Assembly (NCBI GenBank): GCA_017545365.1
Contig: JAFWOP010000090.1
Location: forward strand, 1-40,502
Direction: 5' to 3'
Origin: Bacteroidales bacterium
Lineage (GTDB): Bacteria; Bacteroidota; Bacteroidia; Bacteroidales; P3
Length of the DNA stretch: 40,502 nt
Shown here: in pieces, positions 8,573 to 16,040 of the stretch
Position numbering within the stretch: the stretch's first letter is position 1
Layout of the letters: each line of letters opens with the position of its first letter
Position numbers and translations under genes: made by a program
The notes under the pieces: model-generated
What the model was told of the DNA's origin: nothing
The model's input: the letters and a program-made list of their open reading frames with translations, nothing else
Databases searched by the model: none

Positions 8573-11500
8573 ATGAAACGATTTTTATCTCTTGTAGTTT
8601 TGTGCTTTTGTGTGTTGCTGGCATCGCCTAAGTATATCGGTGATGTCAATGGTGACGGCGCGATTACGGTTGCTGACGTGACGGCAATGGTGAACATCCT
8701 TGTTTCCTCCCAGTCTTCCACTGACGGGGTGGAGGTAAATGATAACAACCGCTTGGCTGATGTCGACGAAAATGGGACCATTGATAAAGCCGACCTGATT
8801 GCTTTGGTGGATATCATTTTGGACAACCGGGAAGCGAAGTGGCTCGATGACGATGATGTCGACGTCTTGTATATAGACTATACCGACGAGGGTGCCACTT
8901 ACCGAATGCCGACGGCATGGATGCCTTATGTGACGGTTGCTGTTAATGGTACCGATGTTGTTGTCACTAATACCAACGAAACCGAAGAATATGTGACGGT
9001 GCTCAGTGGCTCGTGTGCCGACGGCTCATTTGTCTACAACGGTACCTTCAAAACCACCATTGTCCTGAACGGACTCACCCTTACCAATCAGCGGGGCACG
9101 TGTATCGATATCGAGGATGGCAAGCGCATCAATCTGCAACTCGCCGACGGAACCACGAACAGTCTTGCCGACGGCTCAACAGGCAAGGCGGCCCTTTTCT
9201 GCAAAGGTCATCTGGAAGTGAGCAAGGGTGGGGCGCTCACGGTGCAAGGCAATGTAAAACATGCCATTAGCACGAAGGAATACATGGAGGTGAAGAAGAC
9301 TGCAGGCACCATCACTATTGCTGGTGCAGAGAGCGATGGCATTCATGCCGAGCAGTATTTCAAGATGAATGGCGGCACCATCGTGATGCATAACGTTGCC
9401 GGCGATGGCATCCAGGCCGAGGCAAAACTGGATGGCGAAGAATTGGATGGCCAACTCATCGTCAATGGCGGCACCATCGATATCACTCTGACGGGAAGCG
9501 ACGTGGCGGCTTTGCAAAGCGACATGCTCATGACGATTGCAGGCGGCGACATCACCGTGACTAGCATGGGTAGCGATGTGAAGGCCTTGAAGAGCGATGC
9601 CGATATCGTGGTGCAGGATGGAAGCATTGAGGTTACACAAAGTGGCGGATACCTTGTCAGCGAAACAACTTCCGGTAGCACTACCATTTACGACCCCAGC
9701 TATTGCGCTGCCCTGAAGGCAGAAGGCAATGTCATGGTGAGTGGCGGTAACATGACTATCAATAGCACGGCTGATGGTGGGCGCGGTATCAATGCAACAG
9801 GAAATATCGACATACAGGGTGGCGTCCTCAACATCAATGCCAATGGCCGTGGCGGCACACTCGACCTCAGTTCTACGGGCTCGGCGACTACCAACAGTTA
9901 TCGACTCTACGTCTCGCTCCCAGCTGCCAACAGTGGTGGCTATCAACCTGGCGGCCAGCAGCAGTCGGCATGGAAGAATGTGTATCTCTACGATAGCACT
10001 GGCAACCTCGTGTCGGCTCTGGGCAACCAGAAGAGTTTCACGGTGAATGGTACGACCACCACGTTCTACTATTATGACTTCGGCTCGGCTACCAGCGGCA
10101 CTTATTACTTGAAAAGCGACGATTATACCAGTGGAGGCGGCTGGGGTGGTACCACCTATACCATTCGCACGGCAAACATCAATCTCAACCTGACGGGCAA
10201 CGATGTGTTCTATAGCATAGTCAACAGCTATACCACCAGCGGCTCTACGCGCACGTACACGATAAATAATGTGTCGAGCACCTATGCCAATGCCTCATCG
10301 GCTACAGAGGAAGGGGAGACCTTCAAAGCCTTCTGCCTGAAGAGCGATGCCGACATTCATGTTTCTAGCGGCACTCTGACGCTCGAGCACTCCGGCACGA
10401 TGAGTAAGGGCATCAAGGCTGATGGAACCGTTGCCGTGAGCGGTGGAACAATCAACGATACGGCTGCTGGCGATTACATGATAGTTGGTGCCGACCCCAC
10501 TTATTCCGCAGCAATCAAGTGCAATACATATATTGGCTCTGATGGAGAGGTGACCATCCAGGGAACGGGCAGTGCATCGCGTGGCATCTCAGCCGATGCA
10601 ACGCTGACGATCTCTGGTGGCACCTACGACATCGCACTTACCGGTGATGGTGCTACCTACACTGGCAATGGCGATACGGAAGGTGCCGGCAGCCGAGGAT
10701 TGAAGAGCGATGGCGACATGCTGCTTCAGGGCGGCACGGTGACGATTGATTGCTCGGCGCGAGGCGGCAAGGGAATCAAGGTGGGTACCAGTGATGTCAG
10801 TGGTGCCAATGGCGCTCGTCTGACGATTGGTGATGCCTCTTCGATAGGACAAGGACCCACGCTCAACGTTAAGACCACGGGCAGCTATTTGGCTACTGAG
10901 TCGAGCGGTGGTGGCGGCAACCCATGGGGAGGCGGCGGACCGATGGACGCTGGCTTCATTGGCAGCTGCAAGGCGGTGAAGTGCATGGGACCCATCGAGG
11001 TCTATGGCGGCAATGTCCATCTGAGTACAGCTTCCGATGGTGCTGAAGGCCTCGAGAGTAAGTCGACGATTACGTTCAACGGCGGAACGTTGGAGAGCGA
11101 CACCTACGACGATGCAATCAACGCGGCATCTACCATCACTTTCAACGATGGCTTCGTTTGGGCACATGCCTCAAACAACGATGCCATCGACTCAAACGAT
11201 TCGAGAACGGGAATCGTCGTCAATGGCGGTGTGGCCATCGCCTCAGGCAGTAGCAGTCCTGAAGAAGGATTTGATTGCGACAATGCTGCATTCATCATCA
11301 ACGGAGGAGTCGTCATTGGCACAGGCGGTGCACAAGGTGGCGGCGGTGGTAGCGGCGGACTGCCCACATCGGCCCAGCAACCCTACGTGACACTATCTTC
11401 GGTGAGCCTTTCGGCAGGCACCTATCTCAGTCTGAAGAACAATAGCGGCAGTGTGGTCTGCTCCTATCGTATTCCGCGTAGCACCAGTCAGGCCACTCTC

Positions 11501-11662
11501 CTCATGAGTGCTCCGCAACTGAAGAATACCAACAGTGCCACGGTTGTCTATGGCAGTACGTCGATATCGAATCCCACTACCAGTCTTTGGGAGGGTGCCT
11601 ATACCACTGGTGCTACCCTGACAGGTGGTACGTCGAGGAGCGTCACACCGACTACGAAGTAA
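8573..11662 (+). CDS. Secreted dockerin plus Cthe_2159-like carbohydrate-binding beta-helix protein
   Basis: 1029 residues from the ATG at 8573, which sits 29 bases after the -7 element and begins a signal peptide (MKRFLSLVVLCFCVLLAS). Residues 24-35 (DVNGDGAITVAD) and 63-74 (DVDENGTIDKAD) are paired calcium-binding loops of a type I dockerin-like module, here at the mature N-terminus. From about 95 on there are repeated parallel beta-helix rungs (SDGIHAEQYFKMNGGTI, GDGIQAEAKL, SDVKALKSDADI). These resemble the Cthe_2159 family, whose founding member binds cellulose and pectin fragments. The pattern repeats in three blocks to about 930, with Gly-rich inserts (GGGGNPWGGGG, GGAQGGGGGSGG). No catalytic residues were recognised and no type IX tail is present. 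Likely a surface polysaccharide-binding or adhesive protein; this is inference. Confidence 0.85.
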   Translation: MKRFLSLVVLCFCVLLASPKYIGDVNGDGAITVADVTAMVNILVSSQSSTDGVEVNDNNRLADVDENGTIDKADLIALVDIILDNREAKWLDDDDVDVLYIDYTDEGATYRMPTAWMPYVTVAVNGTDVVVTNTNETEEYVTVLSGSCADGSFVYNGTFKTTIVLNGLTLTNQRGTCIDIEDGKRINLQLADGTTNSLADGSTGKAALFCKGHLEVSKGGALTVQGNVKHAISTKEYMEVKKTAGTITIAGAESDGIHAEQYFKMNGGTIVMHNVAGDGIQAEAKLDGEELDGQLIVNGGTIDITLTGSDVAALQSDMLMTIAGGDITVTSMGSDVKALKSDADIVVQDGSIEVTQSGGYLVSETTSGSTTIYDPSYCAALKAEGNVMVSGGNMTINSTADGGRGINATGNIDIQGGVLNINANGRGGTLDLSSTGSATTNSYRLYVSLPAANSGGYQPGGQQQSAWKNVYLYDSTGNLVSALGNQKSFTVNGTTTTFYYYDFGSATSGTYYLKSDDYTSGGGWGGTTYTIRTANINLNLTGNDVFYSIVNSYTTSGSTRTYTINNVSSTYANASSATEEGETFKAFCLKSDADIHVSSGTLTLEHSGTMSKGIKADGTVAVSGGTINDTAAGDYMIVGADPTYSAAIKCNTYIGSDGEVTIQGTGSASRGISADATLTISGGTYDIALTGDGATYTGNGDTEGAGSRGLKSDGDMLLQGGTVTIDCSARGGKGIKVGTSDVSGANGARLTIGDASSIGQGPTLNVKTTGSYLATESSGGGGNPWGGGGPMDAGFIGSCKAVKCMGPIEVYGGNVHLSTASDGAEGLESKSTITFNGGTLESDTYDDAINAASTITFNDGFVWAHASNNDAIDSNDSRTGIVVNGGVAIASGSSSPEEGFDCDNAAFIINGGVVIGTGGAQGGGGGSGGLPTSAQQPYVTLSSVSLSAGTYLSLKNNSGSVVCSYRIPRSTSQATLLMSAPQLKNTNSATVVYGSTSISNPTTSLWEGAYTTGATLTGGTSRSVTPTTK

Positions 11663-11682
11663 TCAACGGAATCTGAAAACGC

Positions 11683-11715
11683 AAAAAGCACGGGAAGACA
11701 ATTCTCGCGCTTTTT
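11683..11715 (+). terminator. Terminator after the dockerin/beta-helix gene
   Basis: AAAAAGC (11683-11689) pairs with GCTTTTT (11709-11715), with further partial pairing inside (CGGGAA with TTCTCG). A T-rich tract follows. From here to about 12000 the sequence is AT-rich with no gene I can support. Confidence 0.7.
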
Positions 11716-12002
11716 GTTTCTTTGTTGCCGAATTGTTTCTTTTTCATTTCTTTTGAAGTTCACGATTTGTCTCTTTCGTGTCTTCCGATGTTAACAAATA
11801 AATACTTTCTCATGTTACTTTGTTGACGACTCTCCCTTCTCGTGTGTTTCGGAGTTTCTTTTAGATTTCCTTCAACACATGCATTCTTCCTATTTGGTTA
11901 TCAATGAGTTTGCCGTTTAAAGTTGCTTGAAAACCGAAAAGAGCATGATGTTTTCCGTATATTAAAATTTGTAAAAATGGAAATTTTCTTCGATTTCATC
12001 GC

Positions 12003-12031
12003 TTGTTGTATCGTCTTTTTTGTTAACTTTG
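12003..12031 (+). promoter_or_regulatory. Probable nrdD promoter
   Basis: TAACTTTG at 12024-12031 is a good -7 element. The -33 region has only a TTG at 12003-12005. Start of transcription near 12038 would give a leader of about 115 bases. Confidence 0.6.
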
Positions 12032-12076
12032 CAGTCAGAATATAATTAACAGAAAAGAAAACTTGAAAGGAGGACC

Positions 12077-12187
12077 ATGAAGAGAAGATTTTCCAAAACG
12101 GAAAACTTTTCAGAAAATATCCGCCCAAAAGTTTTCCAAAACCTAAACCGCAATGGAAATAAAAAACTTTACGATTACCAAACGTGA
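12077..12187 (+). CDS. Possible 36-residue leader peptide overlapping nrdD
   Basis: An ATG at 12077 lies 4 bases after AAAGGAGG, an unusually strong Shine-Dalgarno sequence for this phylum. It opens a frame of 36 codons (starting MKRRFSKTENF, ending LYDYQT) that runs past the nrdD start at 12153 in another frame and stops at 12185-12187. Its codons cover the alternative hairpins at 12089-12137, so translating it would change which hairpin forms. It matches no family I know; it could be a regulatory upstream frame or chance. Confidence 0.4.
   Translation: MKRRFSKTENFSENIRPKVFQNLNRNGNKKLYDYQT
12089..12137 (+). promoter_or_regulatory. Mutually exclusive hairpins in the nrdD leader
   Basis: GGAAAA (12100-12105) can pair back with TTTTCC (12089-12094), loop AAAAC. 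Alternatively, extended to GGAAAACTTTT (12100-12110), it pairs forward with the perfect complement AAAAGTTTTCC (12127-12137), which ends 15 bases before the nrdD ATG. The two structures share a strand and cannot coexist. No known riboswitch consensus was recognised. Confidence 0.5.
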
Positions 12188-14261
12188 CGGTACGAAAGAC
12201 CGTTTCTCATTAGACAAGATTATGAATGCCATCGTGAAGGCATTCGAGAGTGTTGACATGCCTGTAGATCTTGGCAGTATCTATAAGATACTCAGCCACT
12301 TACAGCTTCAGGAAGACATCAAGGTGGAGGACATCCAGAACCAGGTGGAAGAGGCGCTGATGCGCGAAGGCTACTACCAGGTTGCGAAGTCGTTCATGCT
12401 CTATCGTCAGCAGCACACCGAAGATCGCGAGACATTGGAGAAGTTGAAATTTTTGTCAGACTACTGTGACGCAGCCAATGCAGCAACAGGTTCGAAGTAT
12501 GACGCCAATGCCAACGTGGAACATAAGAATATTGCAACACTCATCGGCGAATTGCCCAAGGCCAGTTTCATTCGTTTGAACCGCCGCCTGCTCACCGACC
12601 GCATCAAAAAGATGTACGGCAAGCCCTTGTCGGACGAATACATCGACATGCTGTCGCACCACTTTATATATAAGAACGACGAGACCTCGCTGGCCAACTA
12701 CTGCGCTTCGATCACGATGTATCCCTGGCTCATCGGTGGTACGACGTCGATAGGCGGCAACTCTACGGCCCCGACCAACCTGAAGTCGTTCTGCGGTGGC
12801 TTCGTCAACATGGTGTTCATGGTGAGCTCGATGCTTAGCGGTGCTTGCGCTACGCCTGAGTTCCTGATGTACATGAACTACTTCATCGGTAAGGAATACG
12901 GCACAGACTACTATAAGGATCCAGATCGCGTGGTTGATCTCTCGCTGAAGCAGCGCACGATTGACAAGGTCATCACCGACTATTTCGAGCAGATTGTCTA
13001 CTCGCTGAACCAGCCCACCGGCGCCCGTAACTATCAGGCCGTGTTCTGGAATGTGGCCTACTACGACCGTCCCTACTTCGAGAGCCTCTTCGGCGAGTTC
13101 TACTTCCCAGATGGTTCGAAACCCGACTGGGACGGACTCTCCTGGCTGCAGAAGCGCTTCATGAAGTGGTTCAACAAGGAGCGCACGAAGACCGTGCTGA
13201 CCTTCCCCGTGGAGACCATGGCGCTGCTGACGAAGGACGGCGACTGTGTGGACAAGGAGTGGGCCGACTTCACGGCTGAGATGTACTCCGAGGGCCACTC
13301 GTTCTTCACCTACATGAGCGACAATGCCGACTCGCTGTCGAGCTGCTGCCGCCTGCGCAACGAGATTCAGGACAACGGCTTCAGCTACACGCTGGGTGCC
13401 GGCGGTGTGTCGACAGGCTCGAAGAGTGTGCTGACCATCAACCTGAACCGCTGCATACAGTATGCCGTGAACAACGGTAAGGACTACCGCGAGTTCCTCA
13501 CGCACGTCATCGACCTCTGCCACAAGGTGCAGCTGGCCTACAACGAGAATCTGAAGGAGCTGCAGAGTCACGGTATGCTGCCGCTGTTCGACGCCGGCTA
13601 CATCAACATTGCCCGTCAGTACCTGACCATCGGTATCAACGGTATGGTGGAGGCTGCCGAGTTCATGGGCCTCGAGATTACCGACAACCCGAAGTATCTG
13701 GCCTTCGTGCAGGAGGTGCTCGGTCTGGTGGAGAAGAAGAACAAGGAGTATCGCACGAAGGATGTGCTCTTCAACTGCGAGATGATTCCTGCCGAGAACG
13801 TCGGCGTGAAGCATGCCAAGTGGGACCGTGAGGACGGCTACTTCGTGCCGCGCGACTGCTACAACAGCTACTTCTACGTGGTTGAGGATGAGTCGCTGAA
13901 CATCATCGACAAGTTCAAGATGCACGGCGCTCCCTACATCCAGCACCTCACCGGTGGCTCTGCCCTGCACATGAACCTAGAGGAGCACCTCTCGAAGACG
14001 CAGTATCGCCAGCTGCTGTGCGTGGCTGCCAAGGAGGGATGCAACTACTTCACGTTCAACATTCCCAACACGCTCTGCAACGACTGCGGTCACATCGACA
14101 AGCGCTACCTGCACGAGTGCCCGGTGTGCGGCTCGAAGAATGTTGACTACATGACCCGCATCATCGGCTACCTGAAGCGCGTCAGCAACTTCTCGCTGCC
14201 TCGCCAGCAAGAGGAACATCGCCGCTACTATGCCGGTAAGGAGAAACTCGTGGAGGCGTAA
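12153..14261 (+). CDS. nrdD: Anaerobic (class III) ribonucleoside-triphosphate reductase
   Basis: 702 residues, normal for the family. The enzyme makes deoxynucleotides without oxygen using a glycyl radical. An ATP-cone regulatory domain fills about 1-95 (FTITKRDGTKDRFSLDKI). The catalytic ten-stranded barrel follows, with SFCGGFVNMVF and CCRLRNEIQDNGFSYTLGAG. Near the C-terminus four cysteines (CNDC, then CPVC about 15 residues on) form the zinc site. RIIGYL contains the radical-bearing glycine, Gly672 by position and by the family's GY motif. Its activase gene nrdG lies 64 bases downstream. The start is the ATG at 12153, inside the overlapping leader frame described separately. Expression is presumably induced without oxygen, but I see no recognised regulator site. 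Confidence 0.97.
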   Translation: MEIKNFTITKRDGTKDRFSLDKIMNAIVKAFESVDMPVDLGSIYKILSHLQLQEDIKVEDIQNQVEEALMREGYYQVAKSFMLYRQQHTEDRETLEKLKFLSDYCDAANAATGSKYDANANVEHKNIATLIGELPKASFIRLNRRLLTDRIKKMYGKPLSDEYIDMLSHHFIYKNDETSLANYCASITMYPWLIGGTTSIGGNSTAPTNLKSFCGGFVNMVFMVSSMLSGACATPEFLMYMNYFIGKEYGTDYYKDPDRVVDLSLKQRTIDKVITDYFEQIVYSLNQPTGARNYQAVFWNVAYYDRPYFESLFGEFYFPDGSKPDWDGLSWLQKRFMKWFNKERTKTVLTFPVETMALLTKDGDCVDKEWADFTAEMYSEGHSFFTYMSDNADSLSSCCRLRNEIQDNGFSYTLGAGGVSTGSKSVLTINLNRCIQYAVNNGKDYREFLTHVIDLCHKVQLAYNENLKELQSHGMLPLFDAGYINIARQYLTIGINGMVEAAEFMGLEITDNPKYLAFVQEVLGLVEKKNKEYRTKDVLFNCEMIPAENVGVKHAKWDREDGYFVPRDCYNSYFYVVEDESLNIIDKFKMHGAPYIQHLTGGSALHMNLEEHLSKTQYRQLLCVAAKEGCNYFTFNIPNTLCNDCGHIDKRYLHECPVCGSKNVDYMTRIIGYLKRVSNFSLPRQQEEHRRYYAGKEKLVEA

Positions 14262-14263
14262 GG

Positions 14264-14297
14264 TTAATTGATGGTTGATAATTGACAATTGATAATT
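14264..14297. repeat. AT-rich intergenic micro-repeat
   Basis: 34 bases built from TTGATAATTGACAATTGATA-type units. The copy at 34223-34256 matches at 32 of 34 positions. It fills most of the nrdD-nrdG gap. A related stretch is coded inside the dockerin module of the BspA-like gene near 19255-19285. Confidence 0.7.
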
Positions 14298-14325
14298 GAC
14301 AGTTGCCAGTTGAAAAGAAACTAAC

Positions 14326-14793
14326 GTGCTGAAGTATGTAAACACGGGCGTCGTCTTTCAGGAAATCCCTGACGAGACGACGCTCTCAGTGAATATCTCG
14401 CGCTGTCCCTGCCATTGTCCAGGATGCCACAGCGCTTATCTGGCTGAAGACATCGGTGAACCTCTCGATGCCTTGGCAATTGATGGCTTTGTGAAGGAAT
14501 TCGGTGGCGACATCACCTGCATTGCGTTGATGGGTGGTGATGCCGAACCAGAGACCGTAGATGCGTTGGCACAGTATATCCGTGAAAGCCACCCAGGCTA
14601 CAAAGTGGCGTGGTATAGTGGTCGTCTGCGCATCTCGCCGCGCATCGATCGTAGCCATTTCGACTATATCAAGATTGGTCCCTACATTGCTCATCTGGGT
14701 CCTCTCACGAAACCCACCACCAACCAACGGCTCTATCGCATCGGGGCAGGCGGCGAAATGGAGGACATCACCTCGCGTTTTTGGAAGAAATAA
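14326..14793 (+). CDS. nrdG: Anaerobic ribonucleotide reductase activating protein (radical SAM)
   Basis: 155 residues. It uses S-adenosylmethionine and a [4Fe-4S] cluster to place the glycyl radical on NrdD. The cluster motif CxxxCxxC is seen as C27-x3-C31-x2-C34 (within SRCPCHCPGCH), and ALMGGDAEP is the radical SAM GGE-like segment, here GGD. The size fits the short NrdG family. The frame opens with GTG at 14326 (GTG CTG AAG TAT); there is no in-frame ATG before the conserved NTGVVFQ. It is downstream of nrdD on the same strand and probably co-transcribed. Confidence 0.95.
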   Translation: MLKYVNTGVVFQEIPDETTLSVNISRCPCHCPGCHSAYLAEDIGEPLDALAIDGFVKEFGGDITCIALMGGDAEPETVDALAQYIRESHPGYKVAWYSGRLRISPRIDRSHFDYIKIGPYIAHLGPLTKPTTNQRLYRIGAGGEMEDITSRFWKK

Positions 14794-14805
14794 GAGAGCA
14801 GAAAC

Positions 14806-14845
14806 AAAAAAAGTTCAGTTCGCATGAGCGGATTGGACTTTTTTT
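14806..14845 (+). terminator. Terminator after nrdG
   Basis: AAAAAAAGTTCA (14806-14817) pairs with TGGACTTTTTTT (14834-14845) with one G-U pair, and a small inner CGC/GCG stem. The T-run continues downstream. It closes the nrdDG unit. Confidence 0.8.
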
Positions 14846-14937
14846 TGTGGGTGTTTCAAAAGGAAGAAAGGAGTCAATTTGTAGTCCCCTCGAGGGGACT
14901 ACTGGCAGTGTTTTTTATCAAAAACTTTTGTTTTTGC

Positions 14938-14968
14938 TTTGTATTTCGCTCACTTATTTGTATCTTTG
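14938..14968 (+). promoter_or_regulatory. Promoter for the LuxR-type regulator
   Basis: TTTG at 14938-14941 and TATCTTTG at 14961-14968 are 19 bases apart. The -7 box lies in an extended stretch CACTTATTTGTATCTTTGC, nearly the same as in the promoters near 28984 and 29068. Confidence 0.9.
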
Positions 14969-14987
14969 CCAGCGAAAAGGAATAGTT

Positions 14988-15587
14988 ATGAATAACGAAG
15001 GAAGGCCACGCCTGGCTATCGTAGACCCGAACACGCTGGCTACAATAGGATTGAAGCAGCTGTTGCAGAATGTGATGCCGATTATGACGGTCGACACATT
15101 CGGCTCGTTTGCTGAGTTGGAAGCAAACGGCCCGGATAACTATTACCACTTCTTTGTTGCGATGAATCTTGTGCTTGAGAACCGCAGTTTCTTCTTGGAA
15201 CATCGGCGCAAGACCATTGTTCTCACGATGTCGAACGACCCAAGCACGCAACTGAAGGATTTCCATTCGCTTTGCATCAATGCGCCGGAGAACATTCTGG
15301 TGCGCTCATTGTTGATGCTGGGTCATCTGGCTCATGCGGGTGGAAAGAACCTGCCGCCGCTGCCCCGTGCCTTGCGCGCACAGGTACTCACCGACCGCGA
15401 GATTGAAGTGCTGGCACTCATCGCGCAGGGGTATATCAACAAGGAGATTGCCGACCAGCTGTCGATAGGTCTGACGACGGTCATCACCCATCGCAAGAAC
15501 ATCATGGAGAAGCTCGGCATGAAGAGCGTCTCCGCCCTGACTATCTATGCCGTGATGCATGGTTACGTAGATATCAATAAGATCTAA
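14988..15587 (+). CDS. LuxR-type DNA-binding regulator with degenerate receiver domain
   Basis: 199 residues from the ATG at 14988, 20 bases after the -7 box; longer in-frame starts upstream would lie before the promoter. Residues 8-120 have the outline of a response-regulator receiver (RLAIVDPNTLATIGLKQLL). The strand that should carry the phospho-accepting aspartate reads HFFVAMNLV (54-62), with no Asp, so normal phosphorylation is unlikely. Residues 132-195 are a LuxR helix-turn-helix (LTDREIEVLALIAQGY, NKEIADQLSIGLTTVITHRK, IMEKLGMKS). It is an orphan with no histidine kinase nearby. It may sense a ligand or protein partner, or act constitutively; its targets are not visible. A weak hairpin follows. 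Confidence 0.85.
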   Translation: MNNEGRPRLAIVDPNTLATIGLKQLLQNVMPIMTVDTFGSFAELEANGPDNYYHFFVAMNLVLENRSFFLEHRRKTIVLTMSNDPSTQLKDFHSLCINAPENILVRSLLMLGHLAHAGGKNLPPLPRALRAQVLTDREIEVLALIAQGYINKEIADQLSIGLTTVITHRKNIMEKLGMKSVSALTIYAVMHGYVDINKI

Positions 15588-15645
15588 CACGTCATTTTTC
15601 CCTCTGCCGACAGTTTTTGTCTAAGGAATAAAGGAATGTAGGAGA

Positions 15646-15670
15646 TCGGAGTCTAAAGACGACTCTGATT
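15646..15670 (+). terminator. Weak hairpin after the LuxR-type gene
   Basis: ATCGGAGTC (15646-15654) pairs with GACTCTGAT (15662-15670) through one G-U pair. There is no clear T-tract. The remaining bases to 15930 are AT-rich with no supportable gene. Confidence 0.35.
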
Positions 15671-15932
15671 CCTATCTGTGTAATCGTCGTTGTTGGTGGT
15701 TAAAAGAAGACAACTGAAACAGCAAATACAACAATCTTTATAATCTGTGGTTGAAAGAAAAAGTTGGATTTCATCCCACCTTTTCTCGCCATGGCAGAGT
15801 GTTAGCAAGCTTACTCTGCTCAATTGGCTTAACGAAAACGTTGTTTTTGTTGTTCGAATTGTTTTCTATATTATGTGTGCACAGCGGTTGCCACGTAGTT
15901 GAGTTGTTTCTTTGTAATCAATTAGTTAAATA

Positions 15933-15964
15933 TTTGGAAATATCAGGAGAATTGTTTATCTTTG
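15933..15964 (+). promoter_or_regulatory. Promoter for the BspA-like gene
   Basis: TTTG at 15933-15936 and TATCTTTG at 15957-15964 are 20 bases apart. The leader to the ATG at 16041 is about 70 bases. Confidence 0.85.
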
Positions 15965-16040
15965 TCCCTGTAAAAGAAACTACTAATTTGAAACCATAAA
16001 CAAGAAACCATAAACTCAAAAGAATAATAACTAAAACAAT

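Noticed and set aside
12456..13970. A 504-codon open frame on the minus strand
   Set aside because: It is opposite nrdD, which is certain; its composition (His/Val/Leu rich) is typical of an antisense shadow.
15751..15999. Small 82-codon gene before the BspA-like gene
   Set aside because: It runs across the BspA-like promoter, has no recognisable domain and poor start context.
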